DNA of 51,281 nucleotides from Sideroxydans sp. (GCA_013140695.1 JABFSI010000026.1:1-51281); one strand, 5' to 3'. Shown: positions 40,781 to 51,281, counted from the first letter of the stretch. The notes: a model not told the origin generated them from the letters alone. Numbers and translations are program-made.

Positions 40781-41149
40781 ATGATACAAATGCAGTCAGT
40801 TTTGAATGTTGCCGACAATACCGGTGCGCGCTCTGTTATGTGCATCAAAGTATTGGGTGGTTCTAAACGCCGTTATGCGAGCGTCGGTGATGTAATTAAA
40901 GTTAGCATCCGTGATGCTGCGCCACGTTCGCGTGTTAAAAAAGGCGAGGTCTATAGCGCAGTGGTTGTGCGTACGGCTAAAGGTGTGCGTCGCGCTGACG
41001 GTTCTTTGGTTAAGTTTGATGGCAATGCAGCAGTGCTGTTAAACAATAAGCTGGAGCCGATTGGTACGCGTATTTTTGGACCAGTGACACGTGAATTGCG
41101 CACCGAGCGCTTCATGAAGATCGTCTCTTTGGCACCAGAAGTGCTGTAA
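40781..41149 (+). CDS. rplN: 50S ribosomal protein L14
   Basis: A 122-residue protein at the subunit interface. [20 protein letters not shown] and [15 protein letters not shown] are canonical. First gene of the spc operon, preceded by TTGGAG. Confidence 0.98.
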   Translation: MIQMQSVLNVADNTGARSVMCIKVLGGSKRRYASVGDVIKVSIRDAAPRSRVKKGEVYSAVVVRTAKGVRRADGSLVKFDGNAAVLLNNKLEPIGTRIFGPVTRELRTERFMKIVSLAPEVL

Positions 41150-41169
41150 GCGGCAGTTAAGGATAAGTC

Positions 41170-41481
41170 ATGAATAAGATTAAAAAGAACGACGATGTAA
41201 TCGTCATTGCTGGTAAAGATAAAGGCAGTCGCGGAAGTGTTTTGAGCGTTGCTGAAAATTTTGTGCTGGTAAGTGGCATTAATAAAGTCAAAAAACACCA
41301 AAAGCCAAATCCGGTTAAGGGTACGACAGGCGGAATCGTTGAAATCGAGATGCCTATTCATATTTCCAATATCGCCATCTATAACGCGACTGCTAAAAAA
41401 GCGGATCGTGTGGGCGTAAAGTCTCTGGAGGACGGTCGCAAAGTGCGAGTGTTCAAGTCCAGTGGCGAAGTGATTGCGTAA
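41170..41481 (+). CDS. rplX: 50S ribosomal protein L24
   Basis: A 103-residue assembly-initiating protein with a KOW motif ([20 protein letters not shown]) near the N-terminus and KHQKPNP in the middle. It starts with AAGGATAAG as ribosome site. Confidence 0.97.
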   Translation: MNKIKKNDDVIVIAGKDKGSRGSVLSVAENFVLVSGINKVKKHQKPNPVKGTTGGIVEIEMPIHISNIAIYNATAKKADRVGVKSLEDGRKVRVFKSSGEVIA

Positions 41482-41491
41482 GGGGTAATAA

Positions 41492-42031
41492 ATGGCTCGC
41501 TTTAACGAATTCTATACAAAGACTGTAGCGCCTCAGCTGATGAAGCAGTTTGGCTACAAGTCCATCATGGAAGTGCCGCGTATCGACAAAATCACTCTGA
41601 ATATGGGTGTTGGCGAAGCGGTTGCAGACAAGAAAGTAATGGATCATGCGGTTAGTGATATGCAAAAAATTGCAGGTCAAAAGCCGGTGGTGACGAAGTC
41701 TAAGAAGTCTATTGCAGGTTTTAAGATTCGTGAAAACTACCCAGTTGGCTGCAAAGTAACTTTGCGTCGTGAGCGTATGTTTGAATTCTTGGATCGCCTG
41801 GTAACAGTGGCTATTCCTCGTATTCGTGACTTTCGTGGTATTTCTGGCAAATCATTTGATGGTCGTGGCAATTACAACATGGGCATTAAAGAACAAATTA
41901 TTTTTCCTGAAATTGAGTACGACAAGATTGATGCGTTGCGTGGTATGAACATTACCATCACGACGACCGCGAAGAGCGACGAAGAAGCAAAAGCGTTGCT
42001 GTTGGCATTCAAATTCCCATTGAAAGGCTGA
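41492..42031 (+). CDS. rplE: 50S ribosomal protein L5
   Basis: A 179-residue protein of the 5S rRNA complex that touches P-site t[38 protein letters not shown] and the C-terminal [13 protein letters not shown] are characteristic. Confidence 0.98.
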   Translation: MARFNEFYTKTVAPQLMKQFGYKSIMEVPRIDKITLNMGVGEAVADKKVMDHAVSDMQKIAGQKPVVTKSKKSIAGFKIRENYPVGCKVTLRRERMFEFLDRLVTVAIPRIRDFRGISGKSFDGRGNYNMGIKEQIIFPEIEYDKIDALRGMNITITTTAKSDEEAKALLLAFKFPLKG

Positions 42032-42038
42032 GGGTAAT

Positions 42039-42344
42039 ATGGCAAAGACCGCTGTAATTAACCGCGATTTGAAACGCCGTGTAACGGTGGAAAAATTCGC
42101 CGCAAAGCGTACTGCGTTGCAGGCAATTGCGAACAATATGTCGTTGAGCGATGAAGATCGTTTTGCGGCTCGTCAAAAGTTGCAAGCGCTTCCGCGCAAC
42201 TCTAGTCCAGTTCGTTTGCGCAATCGTTGTGCATTGACGGGTCGTCCTCGTGGCGTGTTTAGCAAGTTTGGTTTGGGTCGTACAAAATTGCGTGAATACG
42301 CAATGCGTGGCGAAATTCCTGGTGTTGTTAAGGCCAGCTGGTAA
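42039..42344 (+). CDS. rpsN: 30S ribosomal protein S14 (zinc-free type)
   Basis: A 101-residue long-form S14. [20 protein letters not shown] replaces the CxxC zinc pattern of the short form; only one cysteine remains. It contrasts with the zinc-type S4 and L36 of the same cluster. Confidence 0.97.
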   Translation: MAKTAVINRDLKRRVTVEKFAAKRTALQAIANNMSLSDEDRFAARQKLQALPRNSSPVRLRNRCALTGRPRGVFSKFGLGRTKLREYAMRGEIPGVVKASW

Positions 42345-42354
42345 GGGTGAATCT

Positions 42355-42750
42355 ATGAGTATGAGTGATCCAATCGCCGATATGTTGACGCGTATTCGCA
42401 ACGCGCAAATGGCGGAAAAAGTTACGGTGGTTATGCCATCTTCCAAAGTTAAAGCAGCTATTGCTAAAGTCTTGCAAGACGAAGGCTACGTTGATGGCTT
42501 TAAAGTAATCGACAATGCGGGCAAGCCCACATTGGAAATTGGTTTGAAGTACTACGCCGATCGTCCTGTAATCGAAAAGATTCAGCGCGTGAGCCGTCCA
42601 GGTCTGCGTGTCTACAAGGGCAGCGAAGATATTCCACGTGTGATGAACGGTCTGGGTATCGCGATCGTTTCCACCTCCAAAGGTCTGATGACGGATCGCA
42701 GTGCTCGTGCCAATGGTATTGGTGGCGAAGTTCTGTGCATCGTTGCTTAA
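42355..42750 (+). CDS. rpsH: 30S ribosomal protein S8
   Basis: A 131-residue primary 16S rRNA binder; in E. coli it represses the spc operon at rplE. I chose ATG 42355 ([18 protein letters not shown]) with AAGGGTGA upstream; ATG 42361 is a close alternative. The C-terminal [13 protein letters not shown] is diagnostic. Confidence 0.97.
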   Translation: MSMSDPIADMLTRIRNAQMAEKVTVVMPSSKVKAAIAKVLQDEGYVDGFKVIDNAGKPTLEIGLKYYADRPVIEKIQRVSRPGLRVYKGSEDIPRVMNGLGIAIVSTSKGLMTDRSARANGIGGEVLCIVA

Positions 42751-42759
42751 GGAGGAAAC

Positions 42760-43293
42760 ATGTCTAGAGTTGCTAAAAATCCTGTAGTGGTGCCAGCGGG
42801 TATTGAAGTGTCGCTGTCAGCAGGTCAAATTTTTATAAAAGGCCCTTTGGGCTCGCTCACTCAAGTGTTAAAGGGTGATGTGTCTGTAGAGCGTCAAGGT
42901 GACGCCTTGTTGTGTAAAGCGACTAACGACTCTGCGCAAGCAGATGCGATGTCCGGCACGATGCGTGCTTTGCTAGCAAACATGGTTACCGGTGTAAGCA
43001 AGGGCTTTGAGCGCAAGCTGACATTGGTAGGTGTGGGTTATCGTGCGGCTGCAGCAGGTGATGCTGTCAATCTCACGCTGGGGTTTTCTCATCCCGTGGT
43101 GCACAAGATGCCCAAGGGCGTGAAAGTGGCCACGCCAACCCAAACAGAAATCGTACTGACTGGTGCCGATAGGCAGCAAGTTGGTCAAGTTGCTGCTGAA
43201 ATTCGTGCTTACCGTTCTCCAGAGCCTTATAAAGGCAAGGGTGTGCGATATGCCGATGAAGTGGTAATCCTCAAAGAAACCAAGAAGAAATAA
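42760..43293 (+). CDS. rplF: 50S ribosomal protein L6
   Basis: A 177-residue protein with two similar RNA-binding domains near the sarcin-ricin loop. [17 protein letters not shown] and the C-terminal [16 protein letters not shown] are characteristic. AAGGAGG lies 5 nt before the ATG. Confidence 0.98.
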   Translation: MSRVAKNPVVVPAGIEVSLSAGQIFIKGPLGSLTQVLKGDVSVERQGDALLCKATNDSAQADAMSGTMRALLANMVTGVSKGFERKLTLVGVGYRAAAAGDAVNLTLGFSHPVVHKMPKGVKVATPTQTEIVLTGADRQQVGQVAAEIRAYRSPEPYKGKGVRYADEVVILKETKKK

Positions 43294-43304
43294 TCGAGGT
43301 TGAT

Positions 43305-43661
43305 ATGTTGAATAAGAATGAAGCGCGTCTGCGCAGATCACGTAAAACCCGCGCAAGAATTGCAGAGCAAAAAGCGATTCGTCTGGCGATTCATAGAACC
43401 AATCTGCACATTTATGCGCAGGTGATTTCTGCTGACGGTGGCAAGGTGCTGGCAAGTGCATCCACACTAGAAGCGGATGTTCGCAAGGTTGTTGGTAATG
43501 GTGGAAATGCAGCGGCAGCGGCAGCGGTAGGTAAGCGTATTGCTGAAAAAGCAAAGCTGGCTGGTGTTACGGCTGTGGCATTCGATCGTTCCGGTCACAA
43601 GTACCATGGTCGCATCAAGGCGCTGGCAGATGCCGCGCGCGAACATGGCTTGCAGTTCTAA
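43305..43661 (+). CDS. rplR: 50S ribosomal protein L18
   Basis: A 118-residue 5S rRNA-binding protein. The basic N-terminal tail (residues 1-30), [28 protein letters not shown] and the C-terminal [20 protein letters not shown] are canonical. TCGAGG precedes the start. Confidence 0.98.
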   Translation: MLNKNEARLRRSRKTRARIAEQKAIRLAIHRTNLHIYAQVISADGGKVLASASTLEADVRKVVGNGGNAAAAAAVGKRIAEKAKLAGVTAVAFDRSGHKYHGRIKALADAAREHGLQF

Positions 43662-43674
43662 TCTGGAGTGAATC

Positions 43675-44199
43675 ATGGCACAAGCTAAACAAGGTAAAAA
43701 TCAACAACCAGAAGACAAGGGAGACGGTCTCATCGAAAAGATGATTCACGTCAACCGTGTTACTAAAGTTGTTAAGGGTGGTCGCATCATGGGTTTTGCT
43801 GCACTGACAGTTGTCGGTGATGGTGATGGTCGTGTTGGCATGGGTAAGGGCAAATCTAAAGAAGTGCCTGTTGCAGTACAAAAATCCATGGAAGAGTGCC
43901 GTCGCAAGCTGGTTAAGGTTAATTTGAAGGACGGCACTTTGCACCATGCGGTGATTGGTCGTCATGGCGCAGCTAAAGTCGTGATGTTGCCAGCCTCCGA
44001 AGGTACAGGAATTATTGCAGGTGGCGCGATGCGTGCGGTATTTGAGGCAGTTGGCGTGCGCAACGTGTTGGCGAAATGTCTGGGTTCTAGCAATCCTTAC
44101 AACGTCGTACGTGCGACCTTGAATGGTTTGCAATCGTTGAATTCTCCTGCCGAAATTGCTGCAAAGCGCGGTAAGAGTGTTGAAGACATCACGGGGTAA
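43675..44199 (+). CDS. rpsE: 30S ribosomal protein S5
   Basis: A 174-residue protein at the mRNA entry, involved in accuracy. A double-stranded-RNA-binding N domain ([20 protein letters not shown]) and a C domain with [19 protein letters not shown] are clear. CTGGAG lies upstream. Confidence 0.98.
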   Translation: MAQAKQGKNQQPEDKGDGLIEKMIHVNRVTKVVKGGRIMGFAALTVVGDGDGRVGMGKGKSKEVPVAVQKSMEECRRKLVKVNLKDGTLHHAVIGRHGAAKVVMLPASEGTGIIAGGAMRAVFEAVGVRNVLAKCLGSSNPYNVVRATLNGLQSLNSPAEIAAKRGKSVEDITG

Positions 44200-44202
44200 A
44201 TC

Positions 44203-44388
44203 ATGGCACTAGCAAAAACATTGAAAGTGACATTGGTGAAAAGCACCAATGGAACAAAGCAGTCTCACCGTGCAACAGTAATCGGTTTGGGTCTGCGTCG
44301 CATCAACCACACAGTGATGTTGGAAGACACGCCAGCGGTACGCGGCATGATTAATAAAGTGTATTACCTGGTCAAGTGCGAGGCATAA
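44203..44388 (+). CDS. rpmD: 50S ribosomal protein L30
   Basis: A 61-residue protein with [20 protein letters not shown] and [20 protein letters not shown], the usual core. It starts 3 nt after rpsE and its stop abuts the rplO ATG. Confidence 0.97.
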   Translation: MALAKTLKVTLVKSTNGTKQSHRATVIGLGLRRINHTVMLEDTPAVRGMINKVYYLVKCEA

Positions 44389-44823
44389 ATGCAACTCAAT
44401 CAAATTAAACCTGGCGAAGGTGCCAAGCATTCCAAACGTCGTGTAGGTCGCGGTATTGGTTCTGGATTAGGCAAAACAGCGGGTCGTGGTCACAAAGGTC
44501 AAAAATCTCGCTCCGGCGGTTTTCATAAAGTCGGTTTTGAAGGCGGACAAATGCCTTTGCAACGCCGCCTGCCTAAGCGTGGCTTTGTTTCTCTGACACG
44601 CAACGACACAGCGCAAGTTCGCTTGTCTGATTTGCAAGATATGCCAGTCGATACCATTGATTTATTGGCGCTGAAGCAAGCGGGTATGGTTCCGGCAATT
44701 GCATTGCACGCTAAAGTAATTTTGGCAGGTGAAATCACCCGTGCAGTTAAGCTGCAAGGCTTGACGCTGACTAAAGGTGCACGTGCCGCAGTGGAAGCTG
44801 CTGGCGGCAGCATCGCGGAGTAA
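44389..44823 (+). CDS. rplO: 50S ribosomal protein L15
   Basis: A 144-residue late-assembly protein. The glycine-rich N-terminal arm ([20 protein letters not shown]) winds into 23S rRNA, and [18 protein letters not shown] follows. secY starts 7 nt downstream. Confidence 0.98.
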   Translation: MQLNQIKPGEGAKHSKRRVGRGIGSGLGKTAGRGHKGQKSRSGGFHKVGFEGGQMPLQRRLPKRGFVSLTRNDTAQVRLSDLQDMPVDTIDLLALKQAGMVPAIALHAKVILAGEITRAVKLQGLTLTKGARAAVEAAGGSIAE

Positions 44824-44830
44824 TTGGTCT

Positions 44831-46138
44831 GTGACTAAAGCGGTGACTAAAGGCAAGTACGGTGATTTGGGGCAACGTCTGTGGTTTCTACTACTGGCGC
44901 TAATTGTCTATCGCATTGGTGCACATATTCCTGTTCCAGGAATTGACCCGACTGTGTTGGCTGATTTGTTCAAAACTCAAAAGAACGGCATCTTGGGCAT
45001 GTTCAACATGTTTTCGGGTGGCGCGCTGGAGCGCTTTACGATTTTAGCTTTAGGCATCATGCCTTATATCTCGGCTTCAATCATTATGCAGCTGGCCGCT
45101 ATCGCCGTTCCGCATCTTGAGCAGTTGAAGAAAGATGGTGAAGCAGGTCGTCGCAAAATTACGCAGTACACGCGATATGGCACGCTAGTTTTAGCCTTGT
45201 TTCAATCGTTTGGTATTGCCGTGATGCTGCAGTCACAAGCGGGTTTGGTGTTGAATCCAGGGCCAATGTTTCAAGTCACGACCATCGTTACGTTAGTAAC
45301 GGGAACCATGTTTCTGATGTGGTTGGGCGAGCAGATTACTGAACGTGGTTTGGGTAATGGTATTTCGCTGATTATTTTTGCGGGCATTGCGGCAGGTTTG
45401 CCCAGTGCGATTGGAAACACTTTAGAGATGGCGCGTACGGGTGCATTTTCAATCCCGCTGGTGTTAGCGTTATTCTTCGGTGCGATTTTGGTAACAGCCT
45501 TGGTGGTGTTTGTTGAGCGCGGCCAGCGCAAGATTTTGGTGAATTACGCCAAGCGCCAAGTAGGTAATAAAGTTTACGGCGGACAAAGTTCTCATTTGCC
45601 TCTGAAGTTAAATATGGCGGGTGTTATCCCTCCCATCTTTGCCTCTAGCATAATTTTGTTCCCCGCCACATTGGCAGGCATGTTTGGTTCGGGCGAGGGA
45701 ATGTTTTGGCTGAAAGACATCAGCGAAAAATTGTCACCAGGTCAACCCATCTACGTTTTGTTTTATGCGGCTGCGATTGTTTTCTTCTGTTTTTTCTACA
45801 CGGCCCTGGTATTTAGCCCAAAAGAAACAGCAGACAATTTGAAGAAGAGTGGCGCTTTTTTACCAGGGATACGCCCCGGTGATCAAACCGCCAAATACGT
45901 TGAAAAGATTATGTTGCGTCTGACTTTGATTGGCGCGGTCTACATCACGTTAGTTTGTTTGTTGCCTGAATTTTTGGTTGTGAAGTGGAATGTACCTTTC
46001 TACTTCGGTGGAACTTCACTGCTTATTTTAGTGGTGGTGACCATGGACTTTATGGCTCAGGTTCAATCCTATTTAATGACTCATCAATATGAGAATTTAT
46101 TGAAGAAGGCAAATTTTAAGGGTGCTGCCGCTCGATAA
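44831..46138 (+). CDS. secY: Preprotein translocase subunit SecY
   Basis: A 435-residue channel protein with ten predicted helices. [13 protein letters not shown], the plug region [35 protein letters not shown] and RPGDQTAKY are hallmarks. The start is GTG 44831 (or GTG 44843, six bases in frame further on being ACTAAAGGC), without a strong SD, so coupling to rplO is likely. No infA follows; rpmJ is next. Confidence 0.96.
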   Translation: MTKAVTKGKYGDLGQRLWFLLLALIVYRIGAHIPVPGIDPTVLADLFKTQKNGILGMFNMFSGGALERFTILALGIMPYISASIIMQLAAIAVPHLEQLKKDGEAGRRKITQYTRYGTLVLALFQSFGIAVMLQSQAGLVLNPGPMFQVTTIVTLVTGTMFLMWLGEQITERGLGNGISLIIFAGIAAGLPSAIGNTLEMARTGAFSIPLVLALFFGAILVTALVVFVERGQRKILVNYAKRQVGNKVYGGQSSHLPLKLNMAGVIPPIFASSIILFPATLAGMFGSGEGMFWLKDISEKLSPGQPIYVLFYAAAIVFFCFFYTALVFSPKETADNLKKSGAFLPGIRPGDQTAKYVEKIMLRLTLIGAVYITLVCLLPEFLVVKWNVPFYFGGTSLLILVVVTMDFMAQVQSYLMTHQYENLLKKANFKGAAAR

Positions 46139-46192
46139 AATTAGCTCAACGACAATTAGTAAGTGTTTAGTTGAAGAAGTAAGGAGAATCAA

Positions 46193-46309
46193 ATGAAAGT
46201 CCAAGCATCAGTAAAGAAAGTGTGTCGCAATTGCAAGATCGTGCGTCGCAACCGTGTAGTCCGTGTGATCTGCAGTAGTGATCCACGTCATAAACAGCGC
46301 CAAGGTTGA
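46193..46309 (+). CDS. rpmJ: 50S ribosomal protein L36 (zinc type)
   Basis: A 38-residue protein: [14 protein letters not shown] at the start and [11 protein letters not shown] at the end. C11, C14, C27 and H33 form the zinc site, so this is the zinc-binding form. AAGGAG lies 6 nt before ATG 46193. Most L36 in the zinc form are 37-38 residues, which fits. Confidence 0.96.
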   Translation: MKVQASVKKVCRNCKIVRRNRVVRVICSSDPRHKQRQG

Positions 46310-46337
46310 TTGAAAAATCAACGTTGGATGATAGAAT
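46310..46337 (+). promoter_or_regulatory. Promoter of the alpha operon (before rpsM)
   Basis: TTGAAA (46310-46315) and TAGAAT (46332-46337) with a 16-bp spacer, in the 58-bp rpmJ-rpsM gap. The -35 overlaps the loop of a small hairpin TTGATT-GAAA-AATCAA (46306-46321) that also includes the rpmJ stop codon. Confidence 0.65.
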
Positions 46338-46367
46338 TCGCAACTTTTTGAACGATAGGGTAGCTGC

Positions 46368-46733
46368 ATGGCTCGTATTGCCGGTGTAAACATTCCAAAC
46401 CATCAACACGCAGTGATTGCGTTGACTGCCATTTATGGCATCGGCCGCACTCGCTCACAACAAATTTGTGGCGCAGCAGGCGTGAAGACGACCACCAAGG
46501 TCAAAGACATCAACGACACAGATATGGAAAAACTGCGCGACGAAGTCGCGAAGTTCACTGTAGAGGGTGACCTCCGTCGTGAAATTTCCATGAACATCAA
46601 ACGACTGATGGACTTGGGTTGTTACCGTGGTTTGCGTCACCGTCGCGGCTTGCCGTGCCGTGGCCAGCGCACACGTACCAACGCACGTACTCGTAAAGGC
46701 CCGCGTAAATCCATCGCTGGCGCGAAGAAGTAA
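46368..46733 (+). CDS. rpsM: 30S ribosomal protein S13
   Basis: A 121-residue head protein that contacts P-site tRNA and the 50S subunit. [27 protein letters not shown] and the C-terminal [20 protein letters not shown] are canonical. First gene of the alpha operon. Confidence 0.98.
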   Translation: MARIAGVNIPNHQHAVIALTAIYGIGRTRSQQICGAAGVKTTTKVKDINDTDMEKLRDEVAKFTVEGDLRREISMNIKRLMDLGCYRGLRHRRGLPCRGQRTRTNARTRKGPRKSIAGAKK

Positions 46734-46753
46734 TCTAGTAGAGGACAGTAACT

Positions 46754-47143
<390 letters not shown>

Positions 47144-47153
47144 GGAGTAGATC

Positions 47154-47783
47154 TTGGCTAGAAATCTTGATGCAAAGTGCCGTAAGTGCCGTCGTGAGGG
47201 AGAGAAATTGTTCCTCAAAGCAGAAAAATGCTTTACCGATAAATGTGCTGTTGAACGCCGCGCGTATGCGCCTGGCCAACACGGTCAAAAGAAAAATTCC
47301 CGCCAATCGGAATACGGTGGTCAGTTGCGCGAAAAGCAAAAGCTGCGTCGTATTTATGGCGTGCTAGAAGGACAATTCCGCTTGACTTACAAGCGTGCTG
47401 AAAAAGCGCGTGGTATTACTGGCGAAAGTTTGCTGCAAATTCTTGAATCGCGTTTAGACAATGTGTCCTACCGCATGGGTTTCGGCGGCTCTCGTGCTGA
47501 AGCGCGTCAAACCGTGCGCCATAACGGCATCTTGGTAAATGGTAAGCGCGTGAACATCCCGTCTTACACCGTTAAGCCAGGCGATGTAGTTGAAGTAGTA
47601 GAGACAGCTAAAACGCAATTGCGTTTGAAAGCTTCTTTGGCAGCGGCAGAACAACGTGGCTTTCCAGAATGGTTGGATATGGATGCGAAGGCATTCAAAG
47701 GAACATTCAAAGCAGTTCCTCAACGTTCTGAATTGCCAGCAACAATCAACGAGCATCTCGTCGTCGAGTTGTATTCCAAGTAA
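47154..47783 (+). CDS. rpsD: 30S ribosomal protein S4 (zinc type, TTG start)
   Basis: A 209-residue protein that starts 16S rRNA assembly; in E. coli it also represses the alpha operon. It begins at TTG 47154, with AAGGAG ending 6 nt before. The N-terminus [20 protein letters not shown] plus KCFTDKC supplies four cysteines (C9, C12, C26, C31), the zinc form common in Firmicutes and some Nitrosomonadales but not in E. coli or Burkholderia. The S4 RNA-binding domain is [28 protein letters not shown] follows the zinc site. Confidence 0.96.
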   Translation: MARNLDAKCRKCRREGEKLFLKAEKCFTDKCAVERRAYAPGQHGQKKNSRQSEYGGQLREKQKLRRIYGVLEGQFRLTYKRAEKARGITGESLLQILESRLDNVSYRMGFGGSRAEARQTVRHNGILVNGKRVNIPSYTVKPGDVVEVVETAKTQLRLKASLAAAEQRGFPEWLDMDAKAFKGTFKAVPQRSELPATINEHLVVELYSK

Positions 47784-47802
47784 TTAACGCGGAGTCGGAT
47801 AT

Positions 47803-48774
47803 ATGTCTAACAATAATTTGTTGAAGCCTCGCATCATCGACGTTCAGCGCATCTCGGCGACTCAAGCCAAGGTTGTGATGGAACCGTTTGAGCGTGGTTA
47901 TGGACACACACTCGGTAACGCATTGCGTCGCATTTTGCTGTCCTCGATGCCCGGTTACGCTGTAACCGAAGTCAAGATTGCAGGTGTGTTGCATGAGTAT
48001 TCATCAATTGATGGCGTGCAAGAAGACGTAGTCGAAATCTTGCTAAACCTTAAGGGTTTGGTCTTGAAATTGCACGGCGCGCCTGAAGCTACTTTGCATC
48101 TGAAAAAATCAGGCGCAGGTGTAGTGACAGCCGCTGATATCGAAGTTGGCGCGGACACCGAAGTGATTAATCCCACTCACGTGATTGCACACCTCACTGC
48201 AGGCGGCAAGCTGGATATGGAAATTAAGGTTGAGCAAGGTCGTGGTTATGTTTCCGCTATCTCGCGTTTGCAACCTGGTGCGACACGTCCAGTAGGGCAC
48301 ATTGCTTTGGATGCCTCCTTTAGCCCGATTTCTCGTGTGAGCTATGCTGTTGAAAGTGCACGTGTTGAACAGCGTACTGACTTGGATAAGCTCATTATCG
48401 ATATCGAAACAAATAGCGCAATTGACCCAGAAGAGTCGATTCGTTACGCAGCGCGTATCTTGGTTGAGCAGTTCTCTGTCTTCGCAGCCTTGGAAGGCAC
48501 GCCTGCACCCGTTGAGAAGCCATTGGCGCCCAAAGTTGATCCAATGTTGTTGCGTCCAGTCGATGATTTGGAGTTGACACCACGTTCATCGAACTGCTTG
48601 AAAGCGCAAAGCATCCATTACATCGGCGATTTGATTCAGTACACCGAAGCAGATTTGTTGCGCACGCCTAACTTGGGTCGCAAGTCGTTGAATGAGATTA
48701 AGCAAGTACTGGCAGAACATGACCTATCATTAGGCATGAAGCTGGATAATTGGGCAGCAGCGACTGAGAATTAA
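47803..48774 (+). CDS. rpoA: RNA polymerase alpha subunit
   Basis: A 323-residue subunit. The N-terminal domain (about 1-230) dimerises and nucleates core assembly ([22 protein letters not shown]). The C-terminal domain (about 245-315) binds UP elements and activators ([22 protein letters not shown]). A linker joins them. GCGGAG lies 11 nt before the ATG. Confidence 0.98.
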   Translation: MSNNNLLKPRIIDVQRISATQAKVVMEPFERGYGHTLGNALRRILLSSMPGYAVTEVKIAGVLHEYSSIDGVQEDVVEILLNLKGLVLKLHGAPEATLHLKKSGAGVVTAADIEVGADTEVINPTHVIAHLTAGGKLDMEIKVEQGRGYVSAISRLQPGATRPVGHIALDASFSPISRVSYAVESARVEQRTDLDKLIIDIETNSAIDPEESIRYAARILVEQFSVFAALEGTPAPVEKPLAPKVDPMLLRPVDDLELTPRSSNCLKAQSIHYIGDLIQYTEADLLRTPNLGRKSLNEIKQVLAEHDLSLGMKLDNWAAATEN

Positions 48775-48819
48775 AGCCTGCTTGGCGGATGCCAAGTTAG
48801 ATAGCAAGAGAGGAAAATC

Positions 48820-49212
48820 ATGCGTCACCGTTTAGGACTTAGAAAACTTAACCGCACCAGCAGCCACCGTTTGGCGATGTTGCGCAACATGACCGTTTCG
48901 TTGCTACGTCACGAAGTCATCAAAACCACTTTGCCAAAGGCGAAGGAACTGCGTCGCGTTGCAGAACCTATTCTGACCTTGGGCAAAAACCCAAGCTTGG
49001 CAAACCGTCGTTTGGCATTTGCTCGTTTGCGTGACCGTGAAATCGTATGCAAATTGTTCGACGAACTCGGCCCGCGTTATGCAGCACGTAATGGCGGCTA
49101 CTCACGTATTCTGAAGTTCGGTTTCCGCAAGGGCGACAATGCGCCTATGGCATTGGTCGAACTATTGGACCGTCCAGCAGAAGCTCAACCAGTAGAAGTC
49201 GCTGGCGAGTAA
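48820..49212 (+). CDS. rplQ: 50S ribosomal protein L17
   Basis: A 130-residue protein. [20 protein letters not shown] and [19 protein letters not shown] are characteristic, and a short acidic tail ends the protein. GAGAGGA precedes it. Last gene of the alpha operon, followed by a long terminator stem. Confidence 0.98.
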   Translation: MRHRLGLRKLNRTSSHRLAMLRNMTVSLLRHEVIKTTLPKAKELRRVAEPILTLGKNPSLANRRLAFARLRDREIVCKLFDELGPRYAARNGGYSRILKFGFRKGDNAPMALVELLDRPAEAQPVEVAGE

Positions 49213-49226
49213 GCTGACAAAGCATA

Positions 49227-49275
49227 AGCAACAAAGCACAAGGCCGGGTTTATCCCGGCCTTGTGCTTTGTTGCT
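49227..49275. terminator. 22-bp perfect stem between rplQ and uvrA
   Basis: The arms 49227-49248 and 49254-49275 are perfect reverse complements around a TTTAT loop. The inner part (GGCCGGG/CCCGGCC) is followed by TTGTGCTTTGTTGCT, which gives a T-rich 3' side on the + strand. It ends both rplQ and the convergent uvrA. Confidence 0.85.
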
Positions 49276-49304
49276 GTCACCCCCGTGTGTGCGGGAGTGC
49301 TCTA

Positions 49305-51281
49305 TCACTTCAGCAGTTTCTTCAGATATGGACCCGTCACGCTGTCTTTGTTTGCAGCGACATCCTTGGGCGATCCTTGTGCGACGATATATCCGCCGCC
49401 CGCACCCCCTTCAGGCCCCATATCAATCACCCAGTCTGCTGTTTTAATCACGTCCAGATTGTGTTCGATAACGACTAGCGTGTTTCCTTGGTCGCGTAGC
49501 GTGTGGATGACCTTGAGGAGCATGTCGATGTCGTGGAAGTGCAGGCCAGTGGTTGGCTCATCCAAGATGTACAGGGTGCGTCCGGTATCGCGTTTGGATA
49601 GCTCTAATGACAACTTCACGCGCTGTGCTTCCCCGCCAGAGAGCGTCGTTGCACTTTGACCGAGTGTGATGTAGCCCAGTCCCACATCGAGCAGGGTATG
49701 TAGCTTGCGAGCAAGGAGTGGTACAGCTTTGAAAAATTCATGCGCTTGTTCCACTGTCATGTTCAATACTTGGTGGATGTTCTTGCCCTTGTATTGGACT
49801 TCCAATGTCTCGCGGTTGTAGCGATGGCCGTGGCACACGTCGCAAGGCACATACACGTCCGGTAGGAAGTGCATCTCAACCTTGATGACGCCATCGCCTT
49901 GGCAGGATTCACAGCGTCCGCCTTTTACGTTGAACGAAAAACGTCCTGGACCATAACCGCGTTCGCGTGCGGTTGGAACGCTGGAAAACAAATCACGTAT
50001 GGGGGTGAATAATCCTGTGTAAGTCGCAGGGTTAGAGCGCGGCGTGCGCCCAATAGGCGACTGATCCACGCTAATAACCTTGTCGAAATGTTCCAGTCCG
50101 ACAATCTCGCGGTGCGCGGCGGGCGCAGCATTGCTCCCGTACAAATGCTGCGCCACCGCGTTGTACAAAGTGTCGTTGATGAGTGTGGACTTACCCGAAC
50201 CCGATACGCCGGCGATACACGTCAGCAAGCCCACCGGCAATTCGAGCGTCACCTCTTTTAGATTGTTACCCGACGCCCCAATAATTTTCAACGTGCGTTG
50301 TTTGTCTGGCTTGTGATACGACTTCGGTGCAGCAATGCTGCGCCGTCCTGATAAATAGTCGCCCGTGATGGACTGTGGATTAGCGATGACTTCTTGCGGT
50401 GTACCTTGCGCAATCACCACTCCGCCATGCTCGCCCGCGCCCGGCCCCATATCGACCACGTAGTCCGCAGTCAGGATGGCATCCTCGTCATGTTCCACCA
50501 CGATCACGCTATTACCCATGTCGCGTAGGCGTTTTAGTGTTTCAAGCAAGCGATCGTTGTCGCGTTGATGCAGACCGATTGAGGGCTCATCTAGCACATA
50601 CATCACCCCCGTCAGCCCAGAGCCTATCTGTGATGCCAAGCGGATACGCTGCGCCTCACCGCCAGATAGTGTCTCGGCTGAACGATCCAGCGACAGATAT
50701 TCCAAGCCCACGTTGTTAAGGAAAGTGAGCCGGCTGGCGATTTCTTGCACGATCTTCTCGGCGATGGCTTGCTTGTTGCCTGGCAGCGTCACACTTTGGA
50801 AAAAAGCGAGTGCCTGCTTTAGCGGCAAGGCGCTCAACTCAAAGATGGCACGGTCGGCGACGCGTACGTGGCGCGCCTCTTGGCGTAGGCGAGTGCCTTT
50901 ACACTCGGTGCAGGAACAAGAATTGAGATATTTGGACAGCTCTTCACGCACGGTAGGTGAATCGGTTTCTTTATAACGGCGCTCCAAATTATTCACGATG
51001 CCTTCAAAGGCATGCTCGCGCAGAATCTTCTTGCCGCGCTCGTTCAGATATTGGAAAGGGATTTCCTCTCGCCCACTGCCAAACAACACGACCTGCTGAA
51101 CATTTTCTGGAAGGCTTTCGAAGGGTTGCTCCAAATCGAATGCGTAATGCTTCGCCAGCGTATCCAACAATTGGAAATAGAACTGATTGCGTTTATCCCA
51201 GCCCTTAATTGCACCGCTGCTCAAACTTAACTTTGGGAAAGCCACAATCCGCGCGGGATCAAAAAATGAAATAACCCCCAA
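49305..51281 (-). CDS. uvrA: UvrABC excinuclease subunit A, 5' end outside the window
   Basis: About 658 residues are present; the roughly 280 N-terminal residues lie beyond the right edge. UvrA finds DNA damage and loads UvrB in nucleotide excision repair. Visible: the first signature [18 protein letters not shown] with Walker [14 protein letters not shown], the second Walker [14 protein letters not shown], the second zinc finger (CESCQGDG...CDVCHG), the second signature [12 protein letters not shown] and [23 protein letters not shown] cysteine cluster precedes them. It ends close to rplQ; rplQ-uvrA convergence is frequent in proteobacteria. I see no LexA box in the available part because its promoter is outside the window. 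Confidence 0.98.
   Translation of the reverse strand: MGVISFFDPARIVAFPKLSLSSGAIKGWDKRNQFYFQLLDTLAKHYAFDLEQPFESLPENVQQVVLFGSGREEIPFQYLNERGKKILREHAFEGIVNNLERRYKETDSPTVREELSKYLNSCSCTECKGTRLRQEARHVRVADRAIFELSALPLKQALAFFQSVTLPGNKQAIAEKIVQEIASRLTFLNNVGLEYLSLDRSAETLSGGEAQRIRLASQIGSGLTGVMYVLDEPSIGLHQRDNDRLLETLKRLRDMGNSVIVVEHDEDAILTADYVVDMGPGAGEHGGVVIAQGTPQEVIANPQSITGDYLSGRRSIAAPKSYHKPDKQRTLKIIGASGNNLKEVTLELPVGLLTCIAGVSGSGKSTLINDTLYNAVAQHLYGSNAAPAAHREIVGLEHFDKVISVDQSPIGRTPRSNPATYTGLFTPIRDLFSSVPTARERGYGPGRFSFNVKGGRCESCQGDGVIKVEMHFLPDVYVPCDVCHGHRYNRETLEVQYKGKNIHQVLNMTVEQAHEFFKAVPLLARKLHTLLDVGLGYITLGQSATTLSGGEAQRVKLSLELSKRDTGRTLYILDEPTTGLHFHDIDMLLKVIHTLRDQGNTLVVIEHNLDVIKTADWVIDMGPEGGAGGGYIVAQGSPKDVAANKDSVTGPYLKKLLK

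Noticed and set aside
42250..42354. Longer S8 start inside rpsN
   Set aside because: The extra residues are an out-of-frame reading of S14. ATG 42355 gives the standard [11 protein letters not shown].
44777..44830. ATG 44777 as the SecY start
   Set aside because: It lies in rplO and adds 18 residues unlike SecY. GTG 44831 follows the rplO stop.
49261..49659. A 132-codon + strand frame inside the uvrA region
   Set aside because: It is antisense to a clear uvrA reading frame with intact ABC motifs.

Overview
The window looks like a core-genome segment of a betaproteobacterium. Gene order (tatABC, petABC-sspA-sspB, ftsY-ftsE-ftsX-rpoH, rsmD-coaD-ferredoxin, tRNA-tuf-secE-nusG-rpl-rpoBC, str, S10, spc and alpha operons) and protein sequences point to Betaproteobacteria. 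The zinc-type ribosomal protein S4 and the cytochrome b features lean towards Nitrosomonadales (Gallionellaceae-like or Methylophilales-like). That finer placement is inference. I see no insertion sequence, phage gene, CRISPR array or integron. Coding density is very high and no gap between genes exceeds 300 bp.

Region by region: 1-1936 holds the 3' end of hisE, a HIT-family hydrolase and the Tat export genes tatABC. A degenerate palindromic repeat follows. 2042-3205 (-) is a membrane-anchored HtrA/DegS-like protease with one PDZ domain, and 3245-3991 is a Nif3-family protein. 4180-7388 carries a monohaem cytochrome c and then the cytochrome bc1 complex (Rieske, cytochrome b, cytochrome c1), closed by a terminator. 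7518-8516 is sspA-sspB. 8584-12034 (-) is ftsY-ftsE-ftsX and rpoH, with a CIRCE-like HrcA operator lying across the predicted rpoH promoter. 12102-16032 (+) is a pair of M16 peptidases (one with the zinc motif, one without), rsmD (apparently with an ATA start codon), coaD and a 2[4Fe-4S] ferredoxin. 16095-17456 is lexA-radC, with two LexA-box candidates of the GAAC-N4-GTTC class embedded in a strong promoter.

From 17520 to 49212 the window is almost entirely gene-expression machinery on the + strand. It runs tRNA-Tyr, tRNA-Gly, tRNA-Thr, tuf, tRNA-Trp, secE, nusG, rplK, rplA, rplJ, rplL, rpoB, rpoC, rpsL, rpsG, fusA and a second tuf identical to the first. The S10 operon (rpsJ to rpsQ), the spc operon (rplN to secY, rpmJ) and the alpha operon (rpsM, rpsK, rpsD, rpoA, rplQ) follow. 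A 22-bp perfect stem separates this block from the convergent, truncated uvrA at the right edge.

The most informative signals are regulatory: the CIRCE-like site on rpoH, the LexA-type autoregulation of lexA, the structured leader and promoter at the rpsQ/rplN junction, the rplJ leader, and the use of TTG starts for L10 and S4, the translational autoregulators of their operons in E. coli. I found no convincing undescribed multi-gene system. The novelty is in these regulatory details and in the rsmD start codon.
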